Positions 53,956 through 61,438 of a stretch of 64,000 nt of DNA are shown in pieces. The stretch covers positions 62,001-126,000 of the forward strand of contig JACKAF010000001.1 of NCBI GenBank assembly GCA_020635235.1, given 5' to 3'. Made by a program: the position numbers and the translations under genes. The DNA comes from Pseudobdellovibrionaceae bacterium. Lineage in GTDB: Bacteria; Bdellovibrionota; FAC87; UBA2466; JACKAF01. The notes under the pieces were generated by a model. The model made no database searches. It was not told the origin of the DNA and saw only the letters and a list, made by a program, of their open reading frames with translations. Position 1 is the first letter of the stretch. Every line of letters starts with the position of its first letter.

Positions 53956-53972
53956 TTGGCTCCGCGCTTGCA
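53956..53972 (+). promoter_or_regulatory. Sigma-54 (-24/-12) promoter
   Basis: TTGGCTCCGCGCTTGCA: GG at 53958-53959, ten bases, GC at 53970-53971. An excellent match, 49 bases upstream of the small ORF at 54021. Confidence 0.75.
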
Positions 53973-54020
53973 ATTACCTATCAACAGAACTGGTTTTGAA
54001 AACTTTAAAGCGTAGGATGG

Positions 54021-54212
54021 ATGGACCCGCGACTTTGGAATTTGTTTGTTGTCTTTCTTTTGGTGCTCACCTTGAACTTAGCACGCGAAGGATTTGACGT
54101 CGACAAACGGAAGAGAGTAGCGGAAGAACTCCAGCATGCCTCCGAGAAAACGCACACGGTCGAGATAGTGAGGCCCGAGAAGGACCTCAAAGTGTCGAGG
54201 AAGAGTTTATAG
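54021..54212 (+). CDS. Small single-span membrane protein (63 residues), sigma-54 controlled
   Basis: The protein begins MDPRLWNLFVVFLLVLTLNL, one membrane helix, followed by about 40 charged residues (EGFDVDKRKRVAEELQHASE) that are probably helical and outside the bilayer. A complete gene unit supports it: sigma-54 promoter at 53956, AGGA just before the ATG, and a strong terminator at 54242. No homologue recognised. It is either a peptide regulator or a membrane-attached adaptor. Confidence 0.65.
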   Translation: MDPRLWNLFVVFLLVLTLNLAREGFDVDKRKRVAEELQHASEKTHTVEIVRPEKDLKVSRKSL

Positions 54213-54241
54213 ATCTTGATGCGCGGGACGGAAGGCACCTA

Positions 54242-54289
54242 GAAGGTGGGGGCCAGGCAATCGTGCCTGGACCCCGCCTTCTTCTTTTT
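54242..54289 (+). terminator. Rho-independent terminator after the small protein gene
   Basis: Arms from GAAGGTGGGG and CCAGGCA pair with TGCCTGG and CCCCGCCTTC around loop ATCG (about 17 pairs with one mismatch and one G-T), then TTCTTTTT. Very stable. Confidence 0.9.
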
Positions 54290-54387
54290 GAAGGTCCCTC
54301 TGTCTAAAACTTAGTTGCATTTTTCAGCAGGCCGGCTCAGGCGCCATACTAAACACCTAAAATTAAAAGGTTAATTCGAGGGCTCAA

Positions 54388-54404
54388 GTGGCAAGGCTTA
54401 TGCA
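54388..54404 (+). promoter_or_regulatory. Sigma-54 (-24/-12) promoter
   Basis: GTGGCAAGGCTTATGCA: GG at 54390-54391, ten bases, GC at 54402-54403. The -12 has TATGCA where TTTGCA is usual. The context CAAGTGGCAAG equals that at 1877. Transcription should start only about eight bases before ATG 54423. Confidence 0.65.
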
Positions 54405-54422
54405 CTTCTTTAAGCTAAGGGT

Positions 54423-55241
54423 ATGGGGAAATTCAAAGCAATCATAGTTCTAGTACTGGCCTCCGTGGCATCGTCCGCGGGCGCCCAAGGCCTTGATGGG
54501 CTGCTCGGCAAACAAACCGACCAGCGCAGAGGCGCCTTCAACGACTCTCTGGCCGCATTTAATAACTCCACGAACCCCAATAGCCTGAACAACATCTACC
54601 AATCTCCTCAGCAGGCGTTTATCTCAAACCTGATGCAAAGCACGCAGGCCAAACTGCCCGAGCGGCGGGATCCAAGCGAGATCACAAAGCAGTTTGAAGA
54701 AGGGCGCAAGAGCGCAGAAGAGTCCTTTAAAAGTTTGCAGGAACAAATTCAAAGCAGTGAGAACGCCAAACTCGATCAGCTGAGCAAACTGTTGGGAGTT
54801 GACGATCAAGCTTCTAAAGAGGACAACAAGTTTCTAGAAGAACTCACTTCACTGGTCGATGCGGGCCGAGGAATTGGGGCCGGCACGAGTGCTTCCGCGC
54901 AACCGATTTTGCAATTGGTGTCTGCGAATACACAGTCTCAGATTCAAGCGCTTTTGGTCCAGGCCCAGGTTCAAGTCCAACTACAAAACAACGCTCCGCA
55001 AACAGTCGTTACCTCCACTGGAGACGATTTCATTCTCGGTATTGAACAGGTCGGCGCTTCAATGGCAGCACGCGGGATAAGTGGTAGTCCTTTTGCTGCT
55101 ACGGCCGCGCTTCGCGAGGCTCGCGACGTCGCAGGGAAAACTGATGCTTTCACACCAGACACCGTAGACGCTTTCAACCGCACTCCAAGCGATCCGCACT
55201 TCGGGCACAATCACGGCTCGGGTGACGGACACTCGCACTAG
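54423..55241 (+). CDS. Exported Gln-rich protein with a His-rich C-terminal tail
   Basis: 272 residues with a signal peptide (IVLVLASVASSAGAQ). A helical, Gln/Ser-rich body (EESFKSLQEQIQSSENAKLD and NTQSQIQALLVQAQVQVQLQ) is followed by a tail DPHFGHNHGSGDGHSH with five His, a likely metal-binding or surface tether. Its start is eight bases from the predicted sigma-54 transcription start. Its stop shares CTAG with the trmFO stop. Family unknown. Confidence 0.7.
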   Translation: MGKFKAIIVLVLASVASSAGAQGLDGLLGKQTDQRRGAFNDSLAAFNNSTNPNSLNNIYQSPQQAFISNLMQSTQAKLPERRDPSEITKQFEEGRKSAEESFKSLQEQIQSSENAKLDQLSKLLGVDDQASKEDNKFLEELTSLVDAGRGIGAGTSASAQPILQLVSANTQSQIQALLVQAQVQVQLQNNAPQTVVTSTGDDFILGIEQVGASMAARGISGSPFAATAALREARDVAGKTDAFTPDTVDAFNRTPSDPHFGHNHGSGDGHSH

Positions 55242-56632
55242 TTGAACAGTGCATTAAATTGATTGAGGTTCGCGCCAGGCAACGTAGGGCGCACCATTAC
55301 CGAGTCAAGCGTTTCGCCGTGTATCCACTTTTCCAGACTGTCGAGCGCCCGCTCAGCATAAGCCGCGTTGCGGGCCTGTTTGTCGCGCCTCAAAGCTTTT
55401 GGCAAATCTTCAAGAGGCGGCAAAACGCCTATGTTGGAATTCATCGGTTGGAAGTTCTTTTTTTCAGGATCAGTAATGGCAGCAAGTAGTCCGCCGAGCA
55501 TCGTCTCAGGCGGCAGCGTAAGAAGTTCTTTACCTTCAAGATAGCGGACGCAATTCAAACCCGCCAGCAACCCTGTCGCCGACGACTCCAAATAGCCCTC
55601 TGTCCCGGTCAGTTGCCCAGCTACAAATACCCGCGGATCTTTTCTTAACTGCAAACTTGGATTTAACAAGCGAGGGGAATCGATAAAGGTATTACGATGA
55701 AGACTTCCCAACCTTAGAAATTCAGCTTCCGCAAATCCCGGTAACTTTCTGAAAACTCTAAGCTGCTCACCATATTTCAACTTGGTCTGAAAACCGACTA
55801 AGTTGTAGGAGGTGCCATATTTGTTTTCCTTGCGAAGCTGAATGACTGCGTACGCCCGCTTCCCCGTCCCAGGTACTTCCAGACCAACTGGCTTGAGCGG
55901 TCCAAATGCTAGAGTCTTCGGACCTCTGGAGGCCAACACCTCGATGGGCATGCAAGACTCAAAATACTTTTCCTTTTCAAAAGAATGGGGGCTAAGGACT
56001 TCACCATGGGTGAGATCATAGATGAGCTCGTCATACTGGTCTTTGGTCAAAGGGACATTCAAGAAGTCTGGGCTCCCCTTTCCATACCGACTTCCAAAAA
56101 ACATCTGATCAGTATCTAGACTATCAAAAAGCACGATCGGCGAAATCGCATCATAGAAGTACAAAGACTCCTGACCAGCCAAGGCGCAAAAACTCGATGC
56201 CAAATCTGGCGAGGTTAGGGGCCCGGTAGCCAAAATTACGACCCCGGATGCAGGGACTTCTCGCAGTTCCTCCCGGTGAACACAAACATTGGGAAGATCC
56301 TGGAGCGTAGAAGTAATCTTTTCAGAGAACTTAACGCGATCTACCGCAAGAGACGCTCCGGCGGGGACCGCAAATTCTCGAGCAACGCCAAGCACAAAGC
56401 CACCCAGCTTATCCAGCTCCTTCTTGAGCAGATTGGAGGCCGAGTGCTCACCCAAAGAGCCGAAGCTGTTACTGCACACAAGCTCCGCAAAGCCCGGCGT
56501 CACATGGGCCTCCGTCATCCGCGTGGGCCGCATTTCATACAAGTCGACACGCACGCCCCGCGACGCGATCTGCCATGTAGCTTCCGCGCCCGCCAGGCCG
56601 GCTCCTATGACTGTGACTCCAGAATGACGCAT
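55238..56632 (-). CDS. trmFO: Folate/FAD-dependent tRNA m5U54 methyltransferase TrmFO
   Basis: 464 residues. FAD site VTVIGAGLAGAEATWQIASR at the N-terminus, AELVCSNSFGS with the catalytic Cys region, SPIVLFDSLDTDQMFF, and the C-terminal FVAGQLTGTEGYLESSATGL are diagnostic. TrmFO makes ribothymidine at position 54 of tRNA using methylene-tetrahydrofolate. It is convergent with the His-tailed gene and its start lies about 80 bases from the divergent tolQ. Confidence 0.96.
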   Translation of the reverse strand: MRHSGVTVIGAGLAGAEATWQIASRGVRVDLYEMRPTRMTEAHVTPGFAELVCSNSFGSLGEHSASNLLKKELDKLGGFVLGVAREFAVPAGASLAVDRVKFSEKITSTLQDLPNVCVHREELREVPASGVVILATGPLTSPDLASSFCALAGQESLYFYDAISPIVLFDSLDTDQMFFGSRYGKGSPDFLNVPLTKDQYDELIYDLTHGEVLSPHSFEKEKYFESCMPIEVLASRGPKTLAFGPLKPVGLEVPGTGKRAYAVIQLRKENKYGTSYNLVGFQTKLKYGEQLRVFRKLPGFAEAEFLRLGSLHRNTFIDSPRLLNPSLQLRKDPRVFVAGQLTGTEGYLESSATGLLAGLNCVRYLEGKELLTLPPETMLGGLLAAITDPEKKNFQPMNSNIGVLPPLEDLPKALRRDKQARNAAYAERALDSLEKWIHGETLDSVMVRPTLPGANLNQFNALFN

Positions 56633-56712
56633 CCAGTCTCCTTGACCGTAATCAGGGGTTCTCTTACACTATCGTTTGGGCCATCAACAACAGCAAATAT
56701 TGGAAAAACAAG

Positions 56713-57453
56713 ATGAATGAAGTGCCTGCAGCACAGGAAACCATAGTCTCCATGGGGGCCATGGACCTGATCGCTAACGCCAGCTTTTTGGTTCAGCTAG
56801 TCCTGCTCCTTCTAGTGATCTTCTCGGTCATTACCTGGGCTATCATTTTCTTCAAGTGGGGAACGTTCAAGCTTTCCTATAAGAATACTGAAGACTTCCT
56901 TGATTTCTTCTGGAGTGGGAAGAGCATGGACCACATCTACACGGAGGCGAAGAAACACCCGAGCAGTCCCGTAGCCCGCGTGTTTCAAGCTGGGTACGTA
57001 GAGCTCCAAAGACTCATGGAAAAGGAGCGCCAACGAAAAGGCAAAGCTTCGACGTCGGATCCTGCCAGGATGGTGCCGCCAGAGTCCTCTATTACGAACC
57101 TAGAGCGCTCACTTAGTAAGGCCGGGCGTAACGAGGTCATGCGTCTGGAACGCTCCCTTCCCTTCTTAGCGACCACAGGAAGTACCGCGCCGTTCATCGG
57201 GCTCTTTGGAACAGTATGGGGAATCATGAACGCCTTCCAAAACATTGGCGCGCAAGGGGGAGCCAGTCTCGCGGTAGTCGCGCCCGGGATCGCGGAAGCC
57301 TTGATCGCCACCGCAATCGGATTGGCCGCCGCCATTCCGGCAGTGATGGGCTACAACTACTATATTCAAAAAGTACGTTACATTAAGGCCCAGGTGGACA
57401 GTTTTTCCGAAGATTTTCTAAATATCGTTAAACGCAATTTTCTAGCGAGCTAA
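56713..57453 (+). CDS. tolQ: TolQ/ExbB-family proton-channel protein
   Basis: 246 residues. Three membrane helices: one near 20-45 (FLVQLVLLLLVIFSVITWAI), and two near 150-210 in LPFLATTGSTAPFIGLFGTVWGIMNAF and IAEALIATAIGLAAAIPAVM, the conserved channel signature. A charged cytoplasmic loop lies between. Context (TolR, TolA, TolB) makes TolQ the right name over ExbB. It starts the tol operon. Confidence 0.92.
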   Translation: MNEVPAAQETIVSMGAMDLIANASFLVQLVLLLLVIFSVITWAIIFFKWGTFKLSYKNTEDFLDFFWSGKSMDHIYTEAKKHPSSPVARVFQAGYVELQRLMEKERQRKGKASTSDPARMVPPESSITNLERSLSKAGRNEVMRLERSLPFLATTGSTAPFIGLFGTVWGIMNAFQNIGAQGGASLAVVAPGIAEALIATAIGLAAAIPAVMGYNYYIQKVRYIKAQVDSFSEDFLNIVKRNFLAS

Positions 57454-57455
57454 GT

Positions 57456-57881
57456 ATGGGCGCCTCCATCAAGAACTCCGACGACTACGGCCCTGTAGCG
57501 GAGATAAACATCACACCCTTTGTCGATGTAATGCTCGTGTTACTCGTCATTTTCATGGTTGCTGCTCCACTCATGGAGAATGGCATCCCTATTCAATTAC
57601 CAAGGGCCACGGCAAAGGCCCTGAAACATGCGCAAGAACCGGTGGTCTTACACATCACGCGCGAGCGAGTTTTCTATCTAAATAAGTCAAAGATTTCCGC
57701 TGCAGAGCTAATCAAGTCCCTGCAGGGCTACTATAAAAATAGGCCTTCAAAGGAGATCTTTGTACGGGCCGACGGCAAACTTCCCTACGAATTCGTAGCG
57801 CAAACTATGGCGGCGATCAAACTTGCCGGGATCGACAAAATAGGGCTCGTCACTCTGCCTCCGGACAAAAAAGGGGAATAG
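57456..57881 (+). CDS. tolR: TolR/ExbD-family protein
   Basis: 141 residues. The single membrane helix carries the proton-sensing Asp in INITPFVDVMLVLLVIFMVA, followed by the periplasmic domain with IFVRADGKLPYEFV and IDKIGLVTLP. It forms the energised complex with TolQ. It starts two bases after the TolQ stop. Confidence 0.93.
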   Translation: MGASIKNSDDYGPVAEINITPFVDVMLVLLVIFMVAAPLMENGIPIQLPRATAKALKHAQEPVVLHITRERVFYLNKSKISAAELIKSLQGYYKNRPSKEIFVRADGKLPYEFVAQTMAAIKLAGIDKIGLVTLPPDKKGE

Positions 57882-57888
57882 TCCCTGC

Positions 57889-58788
57889 ATGGCCACGCAC
57901 ACGCTTGATAACAATTTCCTCAATATCACGCCGCGCGCTCTGCTGATCTCAGTCCTCTTCCATTTGTTGTTACCGGTTTTGTTTGTCACCTCCAGTAAAT
58001 TTGAGTTCTCCAGATTTAAGACACTCAAAAAGAAAACAGCGGAAGAGATCTACCAGAGCTACGTGCAGGTGGACGTGGTCGCCCTACCGGAGAAGGTGGG
58101 CATGTTGGATGAGTTTGTCGATCCGAGCCTACCTGTAGTCGACAAGTCGAAGGCACCGTCTGTTCCGGAGCCCCCGTCCCAAGCTGAGGAGGCCGCGCCT
58201 CCAAAAGACACTATGACCCTTCCCGATCTCGAAGCGAAAAAGGCTGAGGAAGCAAAAAAGGCCGAGGAAGCCAAGAAGGCTGAAGAGGCACGCAAGGAAG
58301 CGGAAGCAAAAAAGAAGGAACTCGCCAAAAAGGAAGCCGAACGCAAGAAAAGGGAAGCCGACGCAAAAAAGGCCATGGAGGAGCTCAAAGCTAGAATGGA
58401 GCGCGAACGCGCCATTAAGGATCTCGCCGGCGGCAAGGAAGGGCGAGAAGCCATCAAAGGGAATATCCCGTCCAAAGGCACTTCGACGCGAGGCAAAACG
58501 GGAGATCTCGCCGCCCAGGAACGTTACATCGCTATTATAAAATCTGCGATAAAGTCGAATTTTAATGTTTTTGAATGGTTAAAAAGTAAGACGCTAAAAG
58601 CCGATGTTCGAATTGAGATATCCAGCACAGGTGCGATAGTCTCTAGAGAATTGGTAAAATCCTCAGGAAATGCCCGATATGATTCAGCTGTTCTTCAATC
58701 AATTGACGACACCAAACAACTTCCCCCGCCCCCGGAAGGGACGCCCATCGCCGAAGAAGGTGGGGCAACCATCGGCTTCACCCCATAG
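57889..58788 (+). CDS. tolA: TolA-like periplasm-spanning protein
   Basis: 299 residues. One membrane helix (ALLISVLFHLLLPVLFVTSS), a Pro-rich part, a Lys/Ala/Glu coiled coil of EEAKKA repeats (about residues 115-180) and a TonB/TolA-like C-terminal domain ending GGATIGFTP. TolA carries TolQ-R energy to the outer membrane. It overlaps the start of tolB. The C-terminal domain is short but recognisable by KSAIKSNFNVFEWLKSKTLK and VRIEISSTGAIVSRELVKSS. Confidence 0.85.
   Translation: MATHTLDNNFLNITPRALLISVLFHLLLPVLFVTSSKFEFSRFKTLKKKTAEEIYQSYVQVDVVALPEKVGMLDEFVDPSLPVVDKSKAPSVPEPPSQAEEAAPPKDTMTLPDLEAKKAEEAKKAEEAKKAEEARKEAEAKKKELAKKEAERKKREADAKKAMEELKARMERERAIKDLAGGKEGREAIKGNIPSKGTSTRGKTGDLAAQERYIAIIKSAIKSNFNVFEWLKSKTLKADVRIEISSTGAIVSRELVKSSGNARYDSAVLQSIDDTKQLPPPPEGTPIAEEGGATIGFTP
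58231..58302 (+). repeat. Tandem 18-base repeats encoding EEAKKA
   Basis: Three to four imperfect 18-base units code for Glu-Ala-Lys-Lys-Ala-Glu in the TolA coiled coil. Such repeats can vary in number between strains and change the reach of TolA across the periplasm. Confidence 0.65.
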
Positions 58789-60208
58789 AAAGCTATCACT
58801 ACTTTTAGCGCTGTGCGTTAGCCTCCCGAGCTTCGCGCGCGTTTACATCGACATCAGTGGTGCCTCCGTACGAAAGGCAAAGATAGCCGTGGGCGAACTC
58901 CACGCCTTGAAAGGATCCCGAACGGCCTCCGCAGCAGAACTGAAGGAGCTTGAATCGGAAATCAGAGAGGATCTCAAATTTACCGATCTCTTCGAACTGA
59001 TGGATAAGTCCACCTACTCGCATTTGGATACGCCGGAATACTTGTACAAAATCCGGTACCAGGAATGGGGGCTTACCGGGGCCTCTTTCGTTATTAAGTT
59101 CGGTTACCGAATCGTGGGTACCAAACTGTCTCTCGAAGTCTTTTTGTACGACATCCCAGGGAGAAACAAAGTTTTTAGCACTCGCTACGAATACGCGGTC
59201 AACAAGTACTACCAACTTGTCCACGCCATGTCGGACGACGTACTCAAGGAAATCACGGGAGAAACGGGACTGTTCAAGAGCCGAATCCTAATGGTTTGCC
59301 GGGATACGAATCGCCGCAATGCCAACAAAGAAATCTATCTTGTGAATCCTGACGGCAGAGAGCTGACCCAAATCACGCGAGACAACACGCTAACGGTGGG
59401 ACCAGCCTGGGGACCCGGCGGGAAATCGGTCTCTTATACCCAGTACAAACTCCGGCGCGTAAAAAACAAGCTGGGACGCATCGAGCGCCGAACCATTCCG
59501 GTACTCATGCACCATTTTCTAAAGACGGGGCGGCGAGTAGTACTCTCTGAGCGAAACGGTATGAACAGCGGCGCCGCATGGGCCCCGAACGGAAACCAAC
59601 TTGCGCTCACGCTTTCTTACACAGGTCGCCCGGAGATCTACCTGCTAAACGCGAGCGGCAAGGGTGAGCCGGATCCTCTCAGCCGGGCCATGAAGCTTCG
59701 GCGTATTAGCGGCATCGGCTTCCAGCCCACTTACGTTTCGACGCTGTTCGATGTGGAGCCGTCCTGGGCGCCGAAGGGCGACCAGCTAGTGTTTTCGAGC
59801 GCTCGCACGGGGCACCCGATGATTTACGTCATGGACATTGCGTCCAAAGAAGCCCGGCAGCTTACTTTTGCAGGGCAATACAATTCCAGCCCGTCTTGGT
59901 CACCAAAAGGCGACAAGATACTCTTCGCAGCCCAACACCATGCGAACGGCAACTTCGATGTTTACGTCATCGACCCCGATGGGAACAACCTGGCGAGACT
60001 CACCGCGGGCGGCAAGGTAGGGATGAGAAAAATTAACTATGAGAACCCGGTATGGGCCTCAACGGGTAGACACTTCGCTTATGCCGGAAACGAAGATAAC
60101 AAGGTTTACCAGATTTACGTTAGAACCTTGGATGGATCGGTAGTTAAGAAGATCTCCCCGCCGAACAAAGAATGCACCATGCCGGCCTGGGGTCCCCCAG
60201 AAGACTAA
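58760..60208 (+). CDS. tolB: TolB beta-propeller protein
   Basis: About 482 residues from GTG 58760, which gives a clean signal peptide (LSLLLALCVSLPSFARVY). ATG 58679 is the alternative; it has AGGA at a good distance but adds 27 residues and a long overlap with tolA. The N-terminal domain (RVYIDISGASVRKAKIAVGE) precedes a six-bladed propeller with repeats such as PAWGPGGKSVSYTQYK, PSWAPKGDQLVFSSARTG and PSWSPKGDKILFAAQ. It binds Pal and TolA in the periplasm. No pal gene follows; mreB converges on it. Confidence 0.93.
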   Translation: MGQPSASPHRKLSLLLALCVSLPSFARVYIDISGASVRKAKIAVGELHALKGSRTASAAELKELESEIREDLKFTDLFELMDKSTYSHLDTPEYLYKIRYQEWGLTGASFVIKFGYRIVGTKLSLEVFLYDIPGRNKVFSTRYEYAVNKYYQLVHAMSDDVLKEITGETGLFKSRILMVCRDTNRRNANKEIYLVNPDGRELTQITRDNTLTVGPAWGPGGKSVSYTQYKLRRVKNKLGRIERRTIPVLMHHFLKTGRRVVLSERNGMNSGAAWAPNGNQLALTLSYTGRPEIYLLNASGKGEPDPLSRAMKLRRISGIGFQPTYVSTLFDVEPSWAPKGDQLVFSSARTGHPMIYVMDIASKEARQLTFAGQYNSSPSWSPKGDKILFAAQHHANGNFDVYVIDPDGNNLARLTAGGKVGMRKINYENPVWASTGRHFAYAGNEDNKVYQIYVRTLDGSVVKKISPPNKECTMPAWGPPED

Positions 60209-61269
60209 TCGATCGTCAGCGACTTCAGCAGATCGAGCTGATCCAGAACCTTACCGGAGCCAATCACCACGCATTTAAGTGCATCTTCAGCGTACATGAC
60301 TGGCAAACCGGTTCTTTCTCGAATCAGGATGTCGAAATTCGCCAGCAAGGAACCTCCGCCGGCAAGAACGATCCCCTTATCCACAATATCCGCCGCCAGT
60401 TCAGGAGGCGTGCGCTCAAGGGCCTGCTTCACAGCATCGACAACTATATTCACTTGGTCGACCAAAGCTTCTCGAATTTCATCGCTGCTGATGGTCACAG
60501 TTTTGGGCGAACCCACGACCAAATCCCGCCCTTTGACCTCGCAGTACTTCACCTCATCAAAAGGGAAGGCATTGCCGATTTCCATTTTGATTTCTTCGGC
60601 GGTTCGTTCACCGATAAGAAGATTGTACTGGCGCTTGATGTAGTGAACGATGGCTTCGTCAAACTTGTCTCCGGCCACCCGTACCGATTGGCTGTAAACG
60701 ATACCACCAAGCGAGATCACGGCCACTTCCGTCGTACCACCGCCGATATCGACAATCATGTTGCCGGACGGCTCCGTGATGGGCAATCCCGCTCCAATGG
60801 CGGCTGCCATGGGCTCTTCGATAAGAAAGACTTCCCTAGCGCCCGCCGATTGGGCAGATTCGCGCACCGCTCGCCGTTCCACCTGCGTAATGCCGAAAGG
60901 AACGCAGATGATGATTCGGGGACGAACAAGAGTCATTTTTTCGTGCGACTTGTTGATGAAGTACTTCAGCATGCTCTGAGTCACTTCGAAGTCAGCAATA
61001 ACCCCGTCCTTCATCGGGCGAATAGCCACAATGCTGCCGGGGGTACGCCCCAACATCTCTTTGGCTTCCCGCCCAACGGCTAAGACCCGGCTAGGGCCTC
61101 CCCGCGGGTTTTTATGCACCGCAACAACTGATGGCTCATCCATGATGATGCCGCGATTTTTGGCGTAAACAAGTGTATTGGCGGTACCAAGATCAATCGC
61201 AAGATCACTGGAAAACATCCCCATGAACTTGTTGGAGGCACCGCGAAAAAAATCCAAGGCCGATCCCAT
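60205..61269 (-). CDS. mreB: Rod-shape actin homologue MreB
   Basis: 354 residues. It shows the actin-fold phosphate loops LAIDLGTANTLVYAK and MIVDIGGGTTEVAVISLGG, the MreB-specific VRPRIIICVPFGITQVERRAV, and GIVLAGGGSLLANFD. It guides side-wall growth by organising the elongasome under the inner membrane. mreC and mreD are not on this strand downstream; they may lie elsewhere. Its stop shares four bases with the tolB stop. Confidence 0.97.
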   Translation of the reverse strand: MGSALDFFRGASNKFMGMFSSDLAIDLGTANTLVYAKNRGIIMDEPSVVAVHKNPRGGPSRVLAVGREAKEMLGRTPGSIVAIRPMKDGVIADFEVTQSMLKYFINKSHEKMTLVRPRIIICVPFGITQVERRAVRESAQSAGAREVFLIEEPMAAAIGAGLPITEPSGNMIVDIGGGTTEVAVISLGGIVYSQSVRVAGDKFDEAIVHYIKRQYNLLIGERTAEEIKMEIGNAFPFDEVKYCEVKGRDLVVGSPKTVTISSDEIREALVDQVNIVVDAVKQALERTPPELAADIVDKGIVLAGGGSLLANFDILIRERTGLPVMYAEDALKCVVIGSGKVLDQLDLLKSLTID

Positions 61270-61296
61270 TCTCTAACCCTCTGAATTTAATTGCCT

Positions 61297-61327
61297 TTGA
61301 AAACGGGTACTTTGTGGAAAATATAAT
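61297..61327 (+). promoter_or_regulatory. Possible sigma-70 promoter for the PEGA kinase gene
   Basis: TTGAAA (61297-61302) and a perfect TATAAT (61322-61327) are 19 bases apart, slightly long. The start would be about 105 bases before ATG 61439. The same divergent gap must also hold the mreB promoter. Confidence 0.4.
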
Positions 61328-61438
61328 CTCTCTTGATAGAAGAGTCACCACCGTTTCCTGTTTTTTCATAATGATTATTTACTAATTAATGCATCGCATC
61401 AAGCCGATATTTGCTGAATTTCCTCTACAACTCAACCG

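Noticed and set aside
60172..61083. 303-codon plus-strand frame antisense to mreB
   Set aside because: mreB is unmistakable on the other strand and the plus frame has no recognisable features.
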